Assembly (NCBI GenBank): GCA_029979485.1
Contig: JAPOHK010000003.1
Span: forward strand, 1-23,169
From: Candidatus Planktophila limnetica
GTDB lineage: Bacteria; Actinomycetota; Actinomycetes; Nanopelagicales; Nanopelagicaceae
Length of the DNA: 23,169 nt
Direction of reading: 5' to 3'
Positions within the stretch are counted from its first letter, which is position 1, and each line of letters begins with the position of its first letter. The position numbers were made by a program, and so were the translations under genes. The notes below the pieces were generated by a model. The model had not been told where the DNA came from. It did not search any database and worked only from the letters and a program-made list of their open reading frames with translations. Of the stretch, positions 22,241 to 23,169 are shown piece by piece.

Positions 22241-23169
22241 TTACGCCAACCAACTCTGAATAGAACGTATTGATAACTCTTCACGTTGCAATGATTTTAT
22301 GCCTTCAACGGCCGCCTTAAATCCTGCTGTTGTTGTGATGCACGGTACTGATCTTTGAACAGCGGCGGTGCGAATAAGCCAACCATCTTGACGGGTTCCG
22401 CGCCCTACTGGAGTATTGATGATCAAATCAATTTCTCCAGAATTAATCAGTTCGACAATAGTTTTCTCTCCAAGAGGACCCGTACCTTCTGAATGTTTGC
22501 GAACACGAGTACAAGGTATTTGTTTTACTGCTAGCGCGTCGGCGGTACCGCCGGTAGCAAGAATTCGAAATCCAATACGCGAAAGATCATGCGCTGCTTG
22601 AATTCCCTGCGCCTTGTCCTTATCTGCCAAACTTACAAATACTGTTCCATTCTTAGGAAGTGCGCCAAATGCACTGATCTGTGACTTGGCGTAACTTTGT
22701 CCAAATGAGTTTGATATTCCCATTACTTCACCGGTAGAGCGCATTTCTGGACCAAGTACCGCATCAACTCCGCGACCATCAGTTCTACGAAATCTGTTCC
22801 AAGGCAGAACAGCTTCCTTTACTGAAATACCCCTAGCAATTCCATCACCATGTCGAGGTAATAACCCCTCTTCACGCAATTGCGTGATTGATACACCAAC
22901 AGCTATACGCGCTGCAGCTTTTGCCAGTGGAACACCTGTTGCCTTACTTACAAATGGAACTGTTCGAGATGCTCGAGGATTGGCTTCCAAAACGAATAAT
23001 TGAGAATCACTCATGGCAAATTGAATATTTATCAATCCTAGAACACCGACAGCCTTAGCAATTTTTGTTGTAGCTGTTTTTATCGCAGCAATTTGATCGC
23101 GAGTTAGAGACATAGCAGGTAGTACACAAGCACTATCTCCGGAGTGGATCCCTGCTTCTTCTATGTGCT
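22241..23169 (-). CDS. carB: Carbamoyl-phosphate synthase large subunit, C-terminal part (partial)
   Basis: The frame is open to the right edge of the window, so about 309 of the roughly 1,100 residues of CarB are present; the 5' end lies outside. It begins in HIEEAGIHSGDSACVLPAMSL of the second ATP-grasp domain and includes EANPRASRTVPFVSKATGVP. It ends with the MGS-like allosteric domain (GTVFVSLADKDKAQ, ILATGGTADAL, INTPVGRGTRQDG). CarB makes carbamoyl phosphate from glutamine-derived ammonia, bicarbonate and ATP for pyrimidine and arginine synthesis. Internal ATGs such as 23113 are not the start. It is followed by pyrK after two bases. Confidence 0.97.
   Translation of the reverse strand, partial: HIEEAGIHSGDSACVLPAMSLTRDQIAAIKTATTKIAKAVGVLGLINIQFAMSDSQLFVLEANPRASRTVPFVSKATGVPLAKAAARIAVGVSITQLREEGLLPRHGDGIARGISVKEAVLPWNRFRRTDGRGVDAVLGPEMRSTGEVMGISNSFGQSYAKSQISAFGALPKNGTVFVSLADKDKAQGIQAAHDLSRIGFRILATGGTADALAVKQIPCTRVRKHSEGTGPLGEKTIVELINSGEIDLIINTPVGRGTRQDGWLIRTAAVQRSVPCITTTAGFKAAVEGIKSLQREELSIRSIQSWLA

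Overview
The window reads as a piece of a compact, low-GC actinobacterial chromosome. The best match I can suggest is a streamlined freshwater plankton actinobacterium (acI / Nanopelagicales type). The actinobacterial signal is direct: an mIHF-type DNA-binding domain, a PriA with the degenerate helicase core typical of Actinobacteria, and the order carB-pyrK-pyrD-pyrF-mIHF/gmk-rpoZ-coaBC-metK-priA-def-fmt-rsmB-rpe that many actinobacteria share. The base composition looks AT-rich for the phylum (by eye, not computed), and most neighbouring genes overlap or lie within a few bases. The genus-level placement is inference.

Layout. 1-6758 is mainly on the + strand: the 3' end of apt (adenine salvage), a membrane acyltransferase with a C-terminal SGNH domain, thymidine kinase, a zinc alcohol dehydrogenase, a divergent pair of poorly understood membrane proteins (DUF554 on the - strand, YczE-like on the +), and an NCS2 purine permease behind a structured leader. 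A strong hairpin at 6792-6830 separates the permease from ung, which with an orphan ABC ATPase forms a - strand pair. serB is a single + strand gene. From 9526 to the end everything is on the - strand: hisE-hisG; then, read in the direction of transcription from the right edge, carB (5' end outside the window), pyrK, pyrD, pyrF, a fused mIHF-guanylate kinase, rpoZ, coaBC, metK, priA, def, fmt, rsmB and rpe.

How the genes work together. carB-pyrK-pyrD-pyrF covers parts of UMP synthesis. gmk, apt, tdk and the NCS2 permease cover nucleotide making and salvage. def and fmt handle the formyl group of initiator Met, next to metK (SAM) and the SAM-using rsmB. rpoZ and mIHF belong to transcription and the nucleoid.

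The observations I would check first: (1) the expected N-terminus of PriA is present in frame upstream but is cut by a TAA codon at 16042-16044; (2) the NCS2 leader can fold into a structure that masks its Shine-Dalgarno; (3) five SD-less genes share TAnnnT + exactly 6 nt + ATG, suggesting leaderless transcripts; (4) mIHF and guanylate kinase are one open reading frame. I saw no tRNA, rRNA, CRISPR, transposase or phage gene. No gene-free stretch exceeds 120 bases.
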